18,570 bases of DNA from Micromonosporaceae bacterium (GTDB lineage Bacteria > Actinomycetota > Actinomycetes > Mycobacteriales > Micromonosporaceae). The notes beneath the pieces are model-generated. The model made no database searches. It worked only from the letters and a program-made list of their open reading frames with translations, and was not told where the DNA came from. The stretch spans positions 1 to 18,570 of the forward strand of contig JAFMQQ010000012.1 of the NCBI GenBank assembly GCA_017354595.1. The letters are read 5' to 3'. Below, one piece after another: positions 1 to 6,511 of the stretch (within the stretch, counting starts at the first letter, position 1; every line of letters starts with the position of its first letter). The position numbers and the translations under genes were made by a program.

Positions 1-1
1 C

Positions 2-112
2 CCGGCGCCCGCCCCGGTCGCGGAGGCGGCCCCGGGCGGCGGGCCGGCTGGTCCGGTACCCGACGAGTCGCTCTGGGAGCGGCCGTGGTGGGAGACGCCG
101 GCTGCCGGATGA
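2..112 (+). CDS. C-terminal end of an unidentified protein (partial)
   Basis: An open frame enters from the left edge and stops at TGA 110-112. The 36 visible residues are Pro/Ala/Gly-rich and end in an acidic, tryptophan-rich stretch (DESLWERPWWETPAAG). The frame has the strong third-position GC expected of coding DNA in this genome. The low-complexity character suggests a disordered C-terminal tail. No domain is visible, so no function is assigned. The following gene starts 45 bases downstream on the same strand. Confidence 0.5.
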   Translation, partial: PAPAPVAEAAPGGGPAGPVPDESLWERPWWETPAAG

Positions 113-157
113 CCGGTAGCATTCAGCACGCAACCCACCGACCTGGAGCCTGAACCG

Positions 158-544
158 ATGACCTACTCCGTGCTGCTCTACAGCGACGACCCGCGGATAC
201 GCGACCAGATGCGGCTGGCCATCGGCGCCCGCCCCGCCGCCGATCTCTCGGTGGAGTTCTGCGACGCGGCCAGCTACGCCGAGTGCCTGCGCGTGATCGA
301 CGAGTACGACATCGACCTGGTGGTGCTCGACGGCGAGGCGCAGCCGGCCGGCGGCATCGGCATCGCCCGGCAGCTGCGCGACGAGGTCCGTGACTGCCCA
401 CCACTGTGCCTGGTGATTGCCCGGGCGGCGGATCGCTGGTTGGCCGCCTACGCTCAGGTCGACGCGACCCTGACCCACCCGCTCGACCCGGTGGCGACCG
501 GGCGTACCGTCGCCGGCCTGCTCCGGGCGCGGGCCACCGCCTGA
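158..544 (+). CDS. Stand-alone receiver-like (REC) domain protein, degenerate
   Basis: A 128-residue protein with the size and alternating beta/alpha pattern of a single response-regulator receiver domain and no output domain. An acidic pair (D10, D11) follows the first hydrophobic strand, and a putative phospho-acceptor D58 ends strand 3 (DLVVLDGE). The lysine normally found at the end of strand 5 (K-P) is not seen: that position reads T106-H107-P108. Phosphorylation-dependent switching may therefore be altered or absent. The ATG has GGAG at 145-148, 9 nt upstream. It precedes trpD on the same strand with an 88-bp gap and may be co-transcribed with it. No histidine kinase is in the window. 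The fold is seen in sequence; a role in tryptophan synthesis or signalling would be speculation. Confidence 0.75.
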   Translation: MTYSVLLYSDDPRIRDQMRLAIGARPAADLSVEFCDAASYAECLRVIDEYDIDLVVLDGEAQPAGGIGIARQLRDEVRDCPPLCLVIARAADRWLAAYAQVDATLTHPLDPVATGRTVAGLLRARATA

Positions 545-632
545 CCCGATCCTTTGCCGGCTCCACCCACCCCGCCGGCATGAACCCGAGCCGCCGGCTG
601 ACCCCGCCGGCAGGACCAACTGGAGGCCCGCC

Positions 633-1694
633 ATGGGCGAGCGCAGCTGGCAACAGCTCGTCGGCGCGCTGTTGCGCGGCGAGGAACTGTCCACAGCGGA
701 CACCGCGTGGGCGATGCGCGAGATCATGACCGGCTCGGCAACCCCGGTACAGGTGGCCGGCTTCGCCGTCGCCCTGCGCGCCAAGGGGGAGACGCCGGCC
801 GAGATCGCCGGTCTGGTGGAGGCGATGCTCGCCAACGCGACCCGGCTCGACCTGCCCGACGGTCTGCGTACCGACGCGGTGGATGTGGTGGGTACCGGTG
901 GCGACCGCGCGCACACGGTCAACATCTCCACTATGGCCGCGCTCACCGTCGCCGGCGCTGGGGTACGCGTCATCAAGCACGGCAACCGGGCGGCGAGCTC
1001 GGCCTGCGGCGCGGCCGATGTGCTGGAGCACCTTGGCCTGCCGCTGGACCTCTCCCCGGAGGGGGTGGCCCGGTGCGTGACCGAGGTGGGCATCGGGTTC
1101 TGCTTCGCCGCCGCGTTCCACCCCGGCATGCGGCACGCCGCGGTGGCCCGGCGGGAGCTCGGGGTACCGACGTTCTTCAACTTCCTCGGCCCGTTGACCA
1201 ACCCGGCCCAGCCGCGGGCCGGCATGGTCGGCTGCGCGGATCCGCGGATGGCGCCGGTGATGGCTGCCGTCTTCGCCGCGCGCGGCGACTCGGTGTTGCT
1301 GGTACGCGGCGAGGACGGGTTGGACGAGTTCACCACCGCGGCGCCGACCCGGGCCTGGTCTGTCCATAATGGACAGGTGAGGGAGACGGTGCTGGACGCG
1401 CTGGATCTGGGCGTCGCCCGGTCCAGCCCCGGGGACCTGCGCGGCGCGGACGCGACCTTCAACGCGGAGGTGGTACGCCGGTTGCTGGCCGGCGAGAAGG
1501 GCCCGGTGCGGGACGCGGTCGTAGTCAACGCTGGTGCGGCACTCGCGGCGCACGCGGGCCTGGGCGATGACCTGCCCGCCGCCGTGCGGGGTGGGATGGA
1601 GCGGGCCGGCGCGGCGTTGGACTCCGGGGCGGCCGCCGCCGTACTGCGCCGGTGGATCGCCCTGGCCCAGGAGATCCGGGCCGAGGCCGGCTGA
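633..1694 (+). CDS. trpD: Anthranilate phosphoribosyltransferase
   Basis: Transfers the phosphoribosyl group of PRPP to anthranilate, the second step from chorismate to tryptophan, in the cytosol. The 353 residues match the family length. Visible motifs are the PRPP loop GTGGD (87-91), NIST (97-100), KHGNR (115-119), the anthranilate-binding stretch around HPGMR and RREL (about 163-176), FFNFLGPLTNP (181-191), and the metal-binding D231-E232. The all-helical N-terminal subdomain (1-70) is complete. The ATG has GGAGG at 622-626. No other trp gene is in the window, so trpD stands apart from a trp operon, as in mycobacteria where trpD sits near the DEDDh/UvrC-like gene. An imperfect palindrome at 1360-1376 lies inside the gene. 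Confidence 0.97.
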   Translation: MGERSWQQLVGALLRGEELSTADTAWAMREIMTGSATPVQVAGFAVALRAKGETPAEIAGLVEAMLANATRLDLPDGLRTDAVDVVGTGGDRAHTVNISTMAALTVAGAGVRVIKHGNRAASSACGAADVLEHLGLPLDLSPEGVARCVTEVGIGFCFAAAFHPGMRHAAVARRELGVPTFFNFLGPLTNPAQPRAGMVGCADPRMAPVMAAVFAARGDSVLLVRGEDGLDEFTTAAPTRAWSVHNGQVRETVLDALDLGVARSSPGDLRGADATFNAEVVRRLLAGEKGPVRDAVVVNAGAALAAHAGLGDDLPAAVRGGMERAGAALDSGAAAAVLRRWIALAQEIRAEAG

Positions 1695-1737
1695 TCCTTC
1701 GCCGGAGGGCGACGAGTTCGACCTCCAGTAGGCCGCG

Positions 1738-1772
1738 TTGACGGCTTAACTCTTGCTATGTAGAGTTAGCCG
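1738..1772 (+). promoter_or_regulatory. Leaderless promoter of the PadR gene
   Basis: TTGACG (1738-1743) and TAGAGT (1761-1766) are separated by exactly 17 nt. The GTG start codon begins 6 nt after the -10, where transcription would start, and no Shine-Dalgarno sequence precedes it. This fits a leaderless mRNA, which is common in actinobacteria. Confidence 0.7.
1747..1768. promoter_or_regulatory. Inverted repeat, candidate PadR operator
   Basis: TAACTCT (1747-1753) and AGAGTTA (1762-1768) are perfect 7-bp arms around an 8-nt centre. The repeat covers the spacer and the -10 of the promoter just described. Binding here would block polymerase, so autorepression by the adjacent PadR protein is the simplest reading. 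The repeat is seen; the binder is inferred. Confidence 0.65.
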
Positions 1773-2108
1773 GTGGCTCGTACTCGACGTCCCTCCGAAC
1801 AGACCGTGGCCGTGATCCAGGCGCTGGCGGAGCGGCCGAGCACCTGGCGATACGGCTACGAGCTGTGCCAGGAGCTGGACCTCAAGCCCGGCACGATGTA
1901 TCCGATCCTGATCCGGCTGGCCGACCGCGGCTTGCTGGAGACCAGTTGGGACACTGCCACCGCGGCCGGCCGGCCGCCGCGCCACTTGTACCGGCTGACC
2001 GGCTCTGGTCGGGCGCTGGCGACGGCGCTGGCCGCCGAGCCGGCAAGCGCGCCGGCGTCGACGACCAGGCGGCGGCCCGGTCCAACGGCGAGGTGGCAGG
2101 GCGCATAA
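1773..2108 (+). CDS. PadR-family transcriptional regulator
   Basis: A 111-residue winged-helix DNA-binding protein. The PadR signature is clear: RYGYELCQEL (26-35), GTMYPILIRLADRGLLETSW (40-59), then the wing and RHLYRLTGSGRAL (70-81). The C-terminal dimerisation helix is short and ends in a Pro/Ala/Arg-rich tail, so it belongs to the compact PadR subgroup. The GTG start coincides with the expected transcription start of a good promoter, so it is probably leaderless. PadR genes usually sit beside the transporter or enzyme they control. None follows here: the next gene is convergent 33 bp away, so this is an orphan or controls distant genes. Ligand unknown. Confidence 0.9.
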   Translation: MARTRRPSEQTVAVIQALAERPSTWRYGYELCQELDLKPGTMYPILIRLADRGLLETSWDTATAAGRPPRHLYRLTGSGRALATALAAEPASAPASTTRRRPGPTARWQGA

Positions 2109-2127
2109 GGCTCACGGATGCGGAGCC
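2109..2127. repeat. Small hairpin between convergent PadR and MarR genes
   Basis: GGCTC (2109-2113) and GAGCC (2123-2127) could form a 5-bp stem with a 9-nt loop directly after the PadR stop. There is no T-run on either strand, so it is at best a weak terminator candidate. Confidence 0.25.
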
Positions 2128-2141
2128 CCGGGTCGGCGCGG

Positions 2142-2582
2142 TCATACATCCAACGCATTCGACCGGTCGACCAGGTCCGCCATGGCCCGTTGGAAGTCAT
2201 CCCGCCGCCGGTCACTCCAGCCGACTGTCAACTGGTCGAAGACCTGCTCCTGCCAGTGATGAGCCTGCTTCAGCATGGACCGGCCCGCGGAGGTCAGCGC
2301 TGCCTCACGGCAACGGGCGTCAGTTCGGGAAGCCCGCATGGACAGGTATCCCGCCTCAGTCGCGCTTTTGATCATTCGCGACGCTCCGCTCTGATCGATG
2401 CCGATCTCGTGCGCAACGGCGTTGACTGTTGCCGCGATCCCGCGTTCCATCAGGGCGTGTACAGACTCGGTGACCAGCACCAACCGGCCCTGCTCGGCCG
2501 CCGCGTAGTCGCCGGGTGAAGATCTGCGCGACCAGTGCCGGACGAAGCCGAACAAGACCTGGCCCGGCCCCTTGGCGGTCAT
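2142..2582 (-). CDS. MarR-family transcriptional regulator
   Basis: A 146-residue winged-helix regulator. The recognition helix-turn-helix lies at about 52-75 (TVNAVAHEIGIDQSGASRMI), followed by a basic wing (80-96; RASRTDARCREAALT) and a C-terminal dimerisation helix (105-142). Length and order are typical of MarR. The ATG overlaps the TGA of the upstream NTF2-like gene (ATGA), so the two are translationally coupled and probably one transcript. Base composition is lower in GC (about 58% in two hand-counted lines) than most of the window, hinting at later acquisition. It may control itself and the NTF2-like gene through the palindrome at 2972-2986. The ligand cannot be read from sequence. Confidence 0.88.
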   Translation of the reverse strand: MTAKGPGQVLFGFVRHWSRRSSPGDYAAAEQGRLVLVTESVHALMERGIAATVNAVAHEIGIDQSGASRMIKSATEAGYLSMRASRTDARCREAALTSAGRSMLKQAHHWQEQVFDQLTVGWSDRRRDDFQRAMADLVDRSNALDV

Positions 2583-2959
2583 TCGCTGGCCGCCATCTCG
2601 CGGCAGATGTACGCCAGCTCAAGCGCCGACTTCAGATCGGGCAGTCGGAGCGCGGCGGTGACCTTCCCACCGGTTACCCGGAACACCGTCGCTACCCGAG
2701 CCGGCCGGTTGCTCTCGGGCCAACTGGCCTCCTCCTCGACGACCATGAGGCGTTCACTGACCGGGTGCCACGACAGCGGGACCAGCCTGATCCCCGATCG
2801 ATCCACCCACTCTGCGAACTGCTCCGGGGTGATCGCGCCGGCGCCCTTCGGCCCCAGGACGACGACCGGATCACCGACCGCGCGCGCCGAGCTTTCCAGG
2901 TTGCCGTCGTTCACGCTCGCGTGCCACCTATCGATGGCTGCCTCAAGACCTGACTCCAT
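2579..2959 (-). CDS. NTF2-like / SnoaL-like small protein
   Basis: About 126 residues from ATG 2959; an in-frame TTG at 2968 would add three. Sequence character fits the cone-shaped NTF2/SnoaL fold: an N-terminal amphipathic helix (EAAIDRWHASVNDGNLE), a VVVLGPKG strand, an acidic helix ending in FAEWVDRSGIRLVPL, then long strands (RLMVVEEEASWP, RPARVATVFRVTGGKVTAAL) and a final helix. Family members include polyketide cyclases, isomerases and non-enzymatic ligand binders, so the reaction is not assignable. No Shine-Dalgarno sequence is present. TAGACT (2973-2968, minus) lies 8 nt before the ATG and suggests a leaderless start there. It is coupled to MarR through ATGA, so it may make or bind a signal that MarR senses; that is inference. 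Confidence 0.72.
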   Translation of the reverse strand: MESGLEAAIDRWHASVNDGNLESSARAVGDPVVVLGPKGAGAITPEQFAEWVDRSGIRLVPLSWHPVSERLMVVEEEASWPESNRPARVATVFRVTGGKVTAALRLPDLKSALELAYICREMAASE

Positions 2960-2971
2960 GAGGCCCAAGTC

Positions 2972-2986
2972 TATGCGATGCGCATA
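2972..2986. promoter_or_regulatory. Palindrome, candidate MarR operator
   Basis: TATGCG (2972-2977) and CGCATA (2981-2986) are perfect arms around ATG. The palindrome overlaps the likely -10 region of the NTF2-like/MarR transcript and lies in the 49-bp gap after the P450 stop. The position suits autoregulation by MarR. No convincing -35 was found. Confidence 0.5.
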
Positions 2987-3008
2987 TATTGCCGAGCAGG
3001 TCCCGAAG

Positions 3009-4385
3009 CTAGGCCCGGGCTACGGTCAGCCAGACGCCGTGCCGGGGCCGCAGAGTGATCAGGGGGAGTGGTACCACCGGCGGCGCGTCCGGCGCCGGCT
3101 CCAGCCGCCACCGGGGCAGCAGGGTGGCCAGCACCAGGCTCGCCTCCACGGTGGCGAAGTCGTTGCCGATGCACTGGCGCGGTCCACCGCCGAACGGGTA
3201 GTACGCGTAGCGGTGCCGGTCGCCGGGGTCGGTGAGCCAGCGCTCCGGCCGGAACGCGTCCGGCTCCGGCCACAACTCGGGGTCGCGGTGCACCACCCAC
3301 GGCGGCATGAACAGGGTGGCGCCCTTCGGCAGCCGGTACCCGCCGATCAACCGGTCCTGGGTCAGCCGGCGCTGCAGCATCCAGGCCGGCGGGTACAGCC
3401 GCATGGTCTCGGATACCACCGCGTTGGTGTACGGCAACCGGCGCAGGTCGGCCACTGTCGGCGTCTGTCCACAAAGGACGCCGGTCAGCTCGTCCCGGGC
3501 CCGCTGCTGTTGCACGGGGTGGCTGGCGAGCAGGTGCAGCGCGAAGGCGAGCGCGTTGGCGGTCGTCTCGTGCCCGGCCAGCAGCAGGGTCACCGCCTCG
3601 TCCCGCACCTGGGTGTCGGACATCGGCTCGCCGGTCTCCTTGTCCCGTGCGGACAGCAGCAGGCTGAGCAGGTCGTCGCCGGTCGCGCCGGCCGCCCGGC
3701 GCTCTTCGATCATCCGGTACATCAGCCCGTTCATGTGTCGCTCGGAGGCGTTCCACCGGCGGGTCGACGGTACCGGCAGCCGGTTGAGCACCCGCCCCCA
3801 GAGCGAGGTGCTGCGCCGTAGCGTGTCCTGGTTCTCCGCGAGCGCGACCCTGATCGTGGTCACCACATCGGCCTCGATGTCGACATCGAAGACGGTCCGC
3901 GCGACGATCGCCAGGGTCAGCTCGGCCATGTCCCGGTGTACGTCGCGGATCTCGCCGTCCCGCCAGTCGTCCAGCGCCCGGCCGGCGAGCTCGACGAAGG
4001 TGCGCCCGTACCCGGCGATGCGGTCGTGGTGGAACATCGGCTGGATCAGCCGGCGCTGGCGCCGGTGCAGCTGGGCATCGCTGGTGAGCAGGCCGCGCCC
4101 GAGCGCCCGGATCAGTGGCTGCGCGGCCGGGCTGTCCGAGTCCTTGCGGCCGAAGCCCTTCTCGTACTCGTGGTGGGTCCGGATCATCGCCTCCTGGATC
4201 GCCTCCGGGTCGGTGACCAGGTACAGCGGCAACTGCGGTACCCGCAACCGCACCACCGGTCCATGCGCGCGGCGCTCCGCCAGCAGCAGGGTCAACGGAT
4301 CCCGGCGCACCATCCGGAGCAGTGACAGGCCGTGCACCGTGGAGCCGGGTGCCGACCGGGAGGGACTCGAGACATCGGTCGCCAT
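3009..4385 (-). CDS. Cytochrome P450
   Basis: A heme-thiolate monooxygenase of 458 residues, from the leaderless-looking ATG at 4385 (an ATG at 4394 would add MEP). Complete signature set: I-helix oxygen-activation motif AGHETT (270-275), ExxR (E326-R329), FRPERW (378-383), and the heme loop FGGGPRQCIG (398-407) with ligand C405. Length and motifs fit soluble class I bacterial P450s that need separate ferredoxin and reductase; neither is nearby. A longer open frame runs on to 4772, but it overlaps the divergent TetR gene in a different frame and is rejected. The gene diverges from a TetR regulator across a strong inverted repeat, so induction by the P450 substrate or product is likely. The substrate cannot be predicted. 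Confidence 0.96.
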   Translation of the reverse strand: MATDVSSPSRSAPGSTVHGLSLLRMVRRDPLTLLLAERRAHGPVVRLRVPQLPLYLVTDPEAIQEAMIRTHHEYEKGFGRKDSDSPAAQPLIRALGRGLLTSDAQLHRRQRRLIQPMFHHDRIAGYGRTFVELAGRALDDWRDGEIRDVHRDMAELTLAIVARTVFDVDIEADVVTTIRVALAENQDTLRRSTSLWGRVLNRLPVPSTRRWNASERHMNGLMYRMIEERRAAGATGDDLLSLLLSARDKETGEPMSDTQVRDEAVTLLLAGHETTANALAFALHLLASHPVQQQRARDELTGVLCGQTPTVADLRRLPYTNAVVSETMRLYPPAWMLQRRLTQDRLIGGYRLPKGATLFMPPWVVHRDPELWPEPDAFRPERWLTDPGDRHRYAYYPFGGGPRQCIGNDFATVEASLVLATLLPRWRLEPAPDAPPVVPLPLITLRPRHGVWLTVARA

Positions 4386-4393
4386 GGGCTCCA

Positions 4394-4420
4394 TTCTTAG
4401 TCTTTGACGGAAAGAGTCAA
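4394..4420 (-). promoter_or_regulatory. Candidate P450 promoter
   Basis: On the minus strand TTGACT (4420-4415) is followed after 15 nt by TAAGAA (4399-4394). The ATG at 4385 starts 8 nt further on, which suits leaderless initiation. The 15-nt spacer is short of the usual 17. No ribosome-binding site precedes either candidate ATG at a normal distance. Confidence 0.5.
4404..4420. promoter_or_regulatory. Inverted repeat, candidate TetR operator
   Basis: TTGAC (4404-4408) and GTCAA (4416-4420) flank a 7-nt centre. This is the only clear dyad between the divergent P450 and TetR genes. It covers the candidate P450 -35. TetR-family regulators typically bind such a dyad in their divergent promoter. 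Confidence 0.6.
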
Positions 4421-4442
4421 TAACTAGAAGCCTCGCAATTGC

Positions 4443-4448
4443 TAGGAT
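4443..4448 (+). promoter_or_regulatory. Candidate -10 for the TetR gene
   Basis: TAGGAT lies 6 nt before the GTG at 4455, the spacing expected for leaderless transcription. No good -35 lies 17 nt upstream. An alternative is TTGACG (4404) with TAGAAG (4425-4430), giving an 18-nt leader. Confidence 0.4.
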
Positions 4449-4454
4449 CTTGTC

Positions 4455-5054
4455 GTGCCACCGACCGACTCGCCGACCGAGGTGCTCTCCAAGGGTGCCG
4501 CAACCCGCCAGCGGATCCTGGTCTGCGCCGTGTCCCGGTTCGCCACCGAGGGCTTCCGGCAGGCATCGGTCGCCGGTATCGCGCGGGACGCCGGTGTCAC
4601 GGCACCCGCGGTACACGCGTACTTCGGCTCCAAGGAGGAGCTGTTCCGGGTCGCCTTCGAGCACGACATCGCTGGGTTCCTGGACGTGGTGAAGGGCCGG
4701 CTGACCGAGCCGACCTTCCCGGCCGGCAACGCGGATCTGATTCCGGCGCTGCTCGGCGAGCTGGAGACCCACCCGCTGGCCCGCCGGATCTTCCAGGGGC
4801 TGGAGGCGGACCGTACCGCCGAACTGCTGCGGCTGCCCGCGGTCGAGCAGGTGCGCGAGGAGATGGTACGGGTGGTCACCGACCGCCAGGCCGAGGGCGC
4901 GCTGCGCGCCGACCTGCCGGCGCAGACCCTCGCCGGCGCCTTGGAGGTGCTGGTTCTGGCCCTGTTGCTGGGCGCCACCCAGGTCGGGCTGATCGGCGAC
5001 GAGCAGCGCCGGCTGGCGATCCTGGCCGTACTCAAACGCGGCATCGGCGCCTGA
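4455..5054 (+). CDS. TetR-family transcriptional regulator
   Basis: A 199-residue repressor-type protein. The N-terminal TetR DNA-binding domain covers about 15-63: TRQRILVCAVSRFATEGF, then the helix-turn-helix VAGIARDAGVTAPAVHAYFGSKEELF. The C-terminal helical part (64-199) is the ligand/dimer domain and is not diagnostic. The start is GTG, with only a weak GGA 7 nt upstream. It is divergent from the P450 and most likely represses it and itself via the dyad at 4404-4420. Its 3' end faces the alpha/beta hydrolase gene with a 6-bp gap, so it is monocistronic. Confidence 0.93.
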   Translation: MPPTDSPTEVLSKGAATRQRILVCAVSRFATEGFRQASVAGIARDAGVTAPAVHAYFGSKEELFRVAFEHDIAGFLDVVKGRLTEPTFPAGNADLIPALLGELETHPLARRIFQGLEADRTAELLRLPAVEQVREEMVRVVTDRQAEGALRADLPAQTLAGALEVLVLALLLGATQVGLIGDEQRRLAILAVLKRGIGA

Positions 5055-5060
5055 GCCGGG

Positions 5061-5918
5061 TCACAGCCGGGCGGCGAACTCCGCCACCCGGACAGCGAGC
5101 GGCGCGGATGCTCGTACCCAACGGAAGTGGTTCAGCGGCGCACCGGCCTGTGCGGCCGAGTAGTGCTCGCGCTCGACGCGGGCCGCGGCCAACTTGCCGA
5201 CCAGTAGCTCAGTGGTCGGCTCCGGTGTGTAGGCGTCGTTCTCGACGCTGATGGCGAGCACCGGTACGGCGACCCCGCGCAGCGCCGCTTCGGCATCCCG
5301 CCCGGCCAGGTGCGGGTACCGGCCGTGCCGGGCGGTGTAGGCCCAGTCCCGGATCACCCCGCGCGCCTGCCGCCCGCCGAACCGCCAGCCGGGCCAGACG
5401 CGCAGCAGCGCGCTGGCCGCGTTGGTGCCCTGGGTCAACGCCAGGACCCAGGCGGCCCGGCGGGGCGGGTACCGGCGGAAGTGCGGCAACCCGACCGCCA
5501 CCAGCACCACGCCATCCACAGTGGACTCTTCGGCGAGTCCGGTGTGCAGCAGCGCCACCTGGCCGCCGAGCGAGTGCCCGAGCAGCAGGCAGCGCCGGCC
5601 GGTGATGCGCGGGGCGAGCGCCTGCTGTACGGCGGCCACATCGTCGACGAGATCGGCCAGCCGGTACCGGGAGCGCCGGCTCGGCGGCGGCGTGCTGGCA
5701 CCGGTGCCGCGCAGGTCGGCGACGGCGACACCGAGACCGGCGGCGCGCAGTTCGACGACGAACGATCGGTAGTACCGTGCTGGTACGCCCATCGCCGGCC
5801 AGATCACGACGAACGGTCCGGAGGCGTCGGGTGGCTCCGGGTAGATGTGTACGGCGAGCCGGTCGTCCCCGCGTTGCAGGTACTCGACAATCGGCTCGTC
5901 CTTGTCGGTGGGTCGCAT
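5061..5918 (-). CDS. Alpha/beta hydrolase
   Basis: A 285-residue cytosolic serine hydrolase; no signal peptide or membrane segment is seen. Fold landmarks in order: strand plus oxyanion region FVVIWPAMGVPARYY (36-50), ADLRGTGAS (67-75), the nucleophile elbow G114-H115-S116-L117-G118, a likely acid D228 in LAISVENDAY, and the likely catalytic H264 in PLNHFRW. The lipase-like cap at 150-200 is Arg/Trp-rich. The ATG is preceded by AGAAGGTGAG. It is divergent from a small lipoprotein gene across a tandem repeat and convergent with TetR. The substrate is unknown; esterase, lipase or lactonase activity is possible. Confidence 0.87.
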   Translation of the reverse strand: MRPTDKDEPIVEYLQRGDDRLAVHIYPEPPDASGPFVVIWPAMGVPARYYRSFVVELRAAGLGVAVADLRGTGASTPPPSRRSRYRLADLVDDVAAVQQALAPRITGRRCLLLGHSLGGQVALLHTGLAEESTVDGVVLVAVGLPHFRRYPPRRAAWVLALTQGTNAASALLRVWPGWRFGGRQARGVIRDWAYTARHGRYPHLAGRDAEAALRGVAVPVLAISVENDAYTPEPTTELLVGKLAAARVEREHYSAAQAGAPLNHFRWVRASAPLAVRVAEFAARL

Positions 5919-5926
5919 CTCACCTT

Positions 5927-5963
5927 CTGGTTATCCGCAAGCTGGTTATCCGCAAGCTGGTTA
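5927..5963. repeat. 15-bp tandem repeat in a divergent promoter region
   Basis: CTGGTTATCCGCAAG occurs at 5927-5941 and again, perfectly and directly adjacent, at 5942-5956; a third copy begins (CTGGTTA, 5957-5963) and runs into the lipoprotein ribosome-binding site. It fills almost the whole 55-bp gap between the hydrolase and lipoprotein starts. It may be a repeated regulator site or a slipped-strand duplication. Confidence 0.9.
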
Positions 5964-5973
5964 GGAGCGTGAC

Positions 5974-6510
5974 GTGAAAGCCAAAGGTCTGCGGTCGGTC
6001 GTCGTGCTACTCTCCCTCACCGTCCTTTGTGGCTGTACCAGCGCCCGGGCCGGCGAAGCGCCGGCGGCACATGGCGCCAGCGACCCTCCCGGTTCGCCCT
6101 TCTTCCCACCACCCACCTCGACGGGTCGGCTGGCGGCGCCACAACACTTCCCGGCCGCGGGCATCGACCTCGCTGTGCCGCCATCCGCGGCGAGCCCGGC
6201 CATCTCCGCCACCCAGGCCTACGCCCTGTGTTCGACCGGCGACGCGATCTGCGTACCCGGCAAGGCACCGACGATCCAACTGGCGATCGCCAACGTGCCG
6301 AAGACCGGAAAGATCGGCCCTAGAGGAGAACTCATCTCGTCCATTGTGGACGCACTGGCGTACGTCATGATCTGGACCGGGGCGCCGTGCCTGGCGGCCG
6401 GAGGCCCACCCGGAAGCAGCCAACCCCCGGTCCAGTCGTGCACCGTCATCGACCTGATCGACGCCCGGTCAGGCAGGGTGCTCTACAGCTACCAGGGCAC
6501 CAGGCCGTAG
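5974..6510 (+). CDS. Small secreted lipoprotein of unknown function
   Basis: A 178-residue predicted lipoprotein. The signal peptide has basic KAK and R7, a hydrophobic core (VVVLLSLTVL) and a lipobox L18-C19-G20-C21, making C21 the lipidated residue. A Pro/Ala/Ser-rich linker (22-70) leads to a compact domain (75-178) with four cysteines (C86, C93, C139, C156) that could pair outside the cell. No known domain is recognised. The GTG start has AGGAG at 5963-5967, partly formed by the third copy of the tandem repeat. Its stop lies 1 bp from the stop of the convergent Lrp-like gene, with no visible terminator. Confidence 0.8.
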   Translation: MKAKGLRSVVVLLSLTVLCGCTSARAGEAPAAHGASDPPGSPFFPPPTSTGRLAAPQHFPAAGIDLAVPPSAASPAISATQAYALCSTGDAICVPGKAPTIQLAIANVPKTGKIGPRGELISSIVDALAYVMIWTGAPCLAAGGPPGSSQPPVQSCTVIDLIDARSGRVLYSYQGTRP

Positions 6511-6511
6511 C

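Noticed and set aside
687..695. CTGTCCACA (also 3465-3473) as DnaA boxes marking a replication origin
   Set aside because: Isolated sites inside trpD and P450 coding sequence, with no cluster, AT-rich region or dnaA/dnaN nearby; listed instead under the recurring palindrome.
123..1553. A 476-codon open frame on the minus strand opposite the receiver-like gene and trpD
   Set aside because: Arg/Gly/Pro/His-rich product without domains, fully antisense to a clear trpD; a by-product of high GC.
2535..4407. Long plus-strand open frames opposite the MarR, NTF2-like and P450 genes
   Set aside because: They overlap genes with complete motifs on the other strand and give low-complexity Arg/Ser or Gln/Pro products.
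4386..4772. N-terminal extension of the P450 frame
   Set aside because: It would run through the TetR gene on the opposite strand; P450 length and the leaderless -10 favour ATG 4385.
5055..5060. Bidirectional terminator between the convergent TetR and hydrolase genes
   Set aside because: Only 6 bp separate the stops and no stem with a T-run is visible.
5927..5963. The 15-bp tandem repeat as a CRISPR array
   Set aside because: Copies are directly adjacent without spacers and only two and a half are present.
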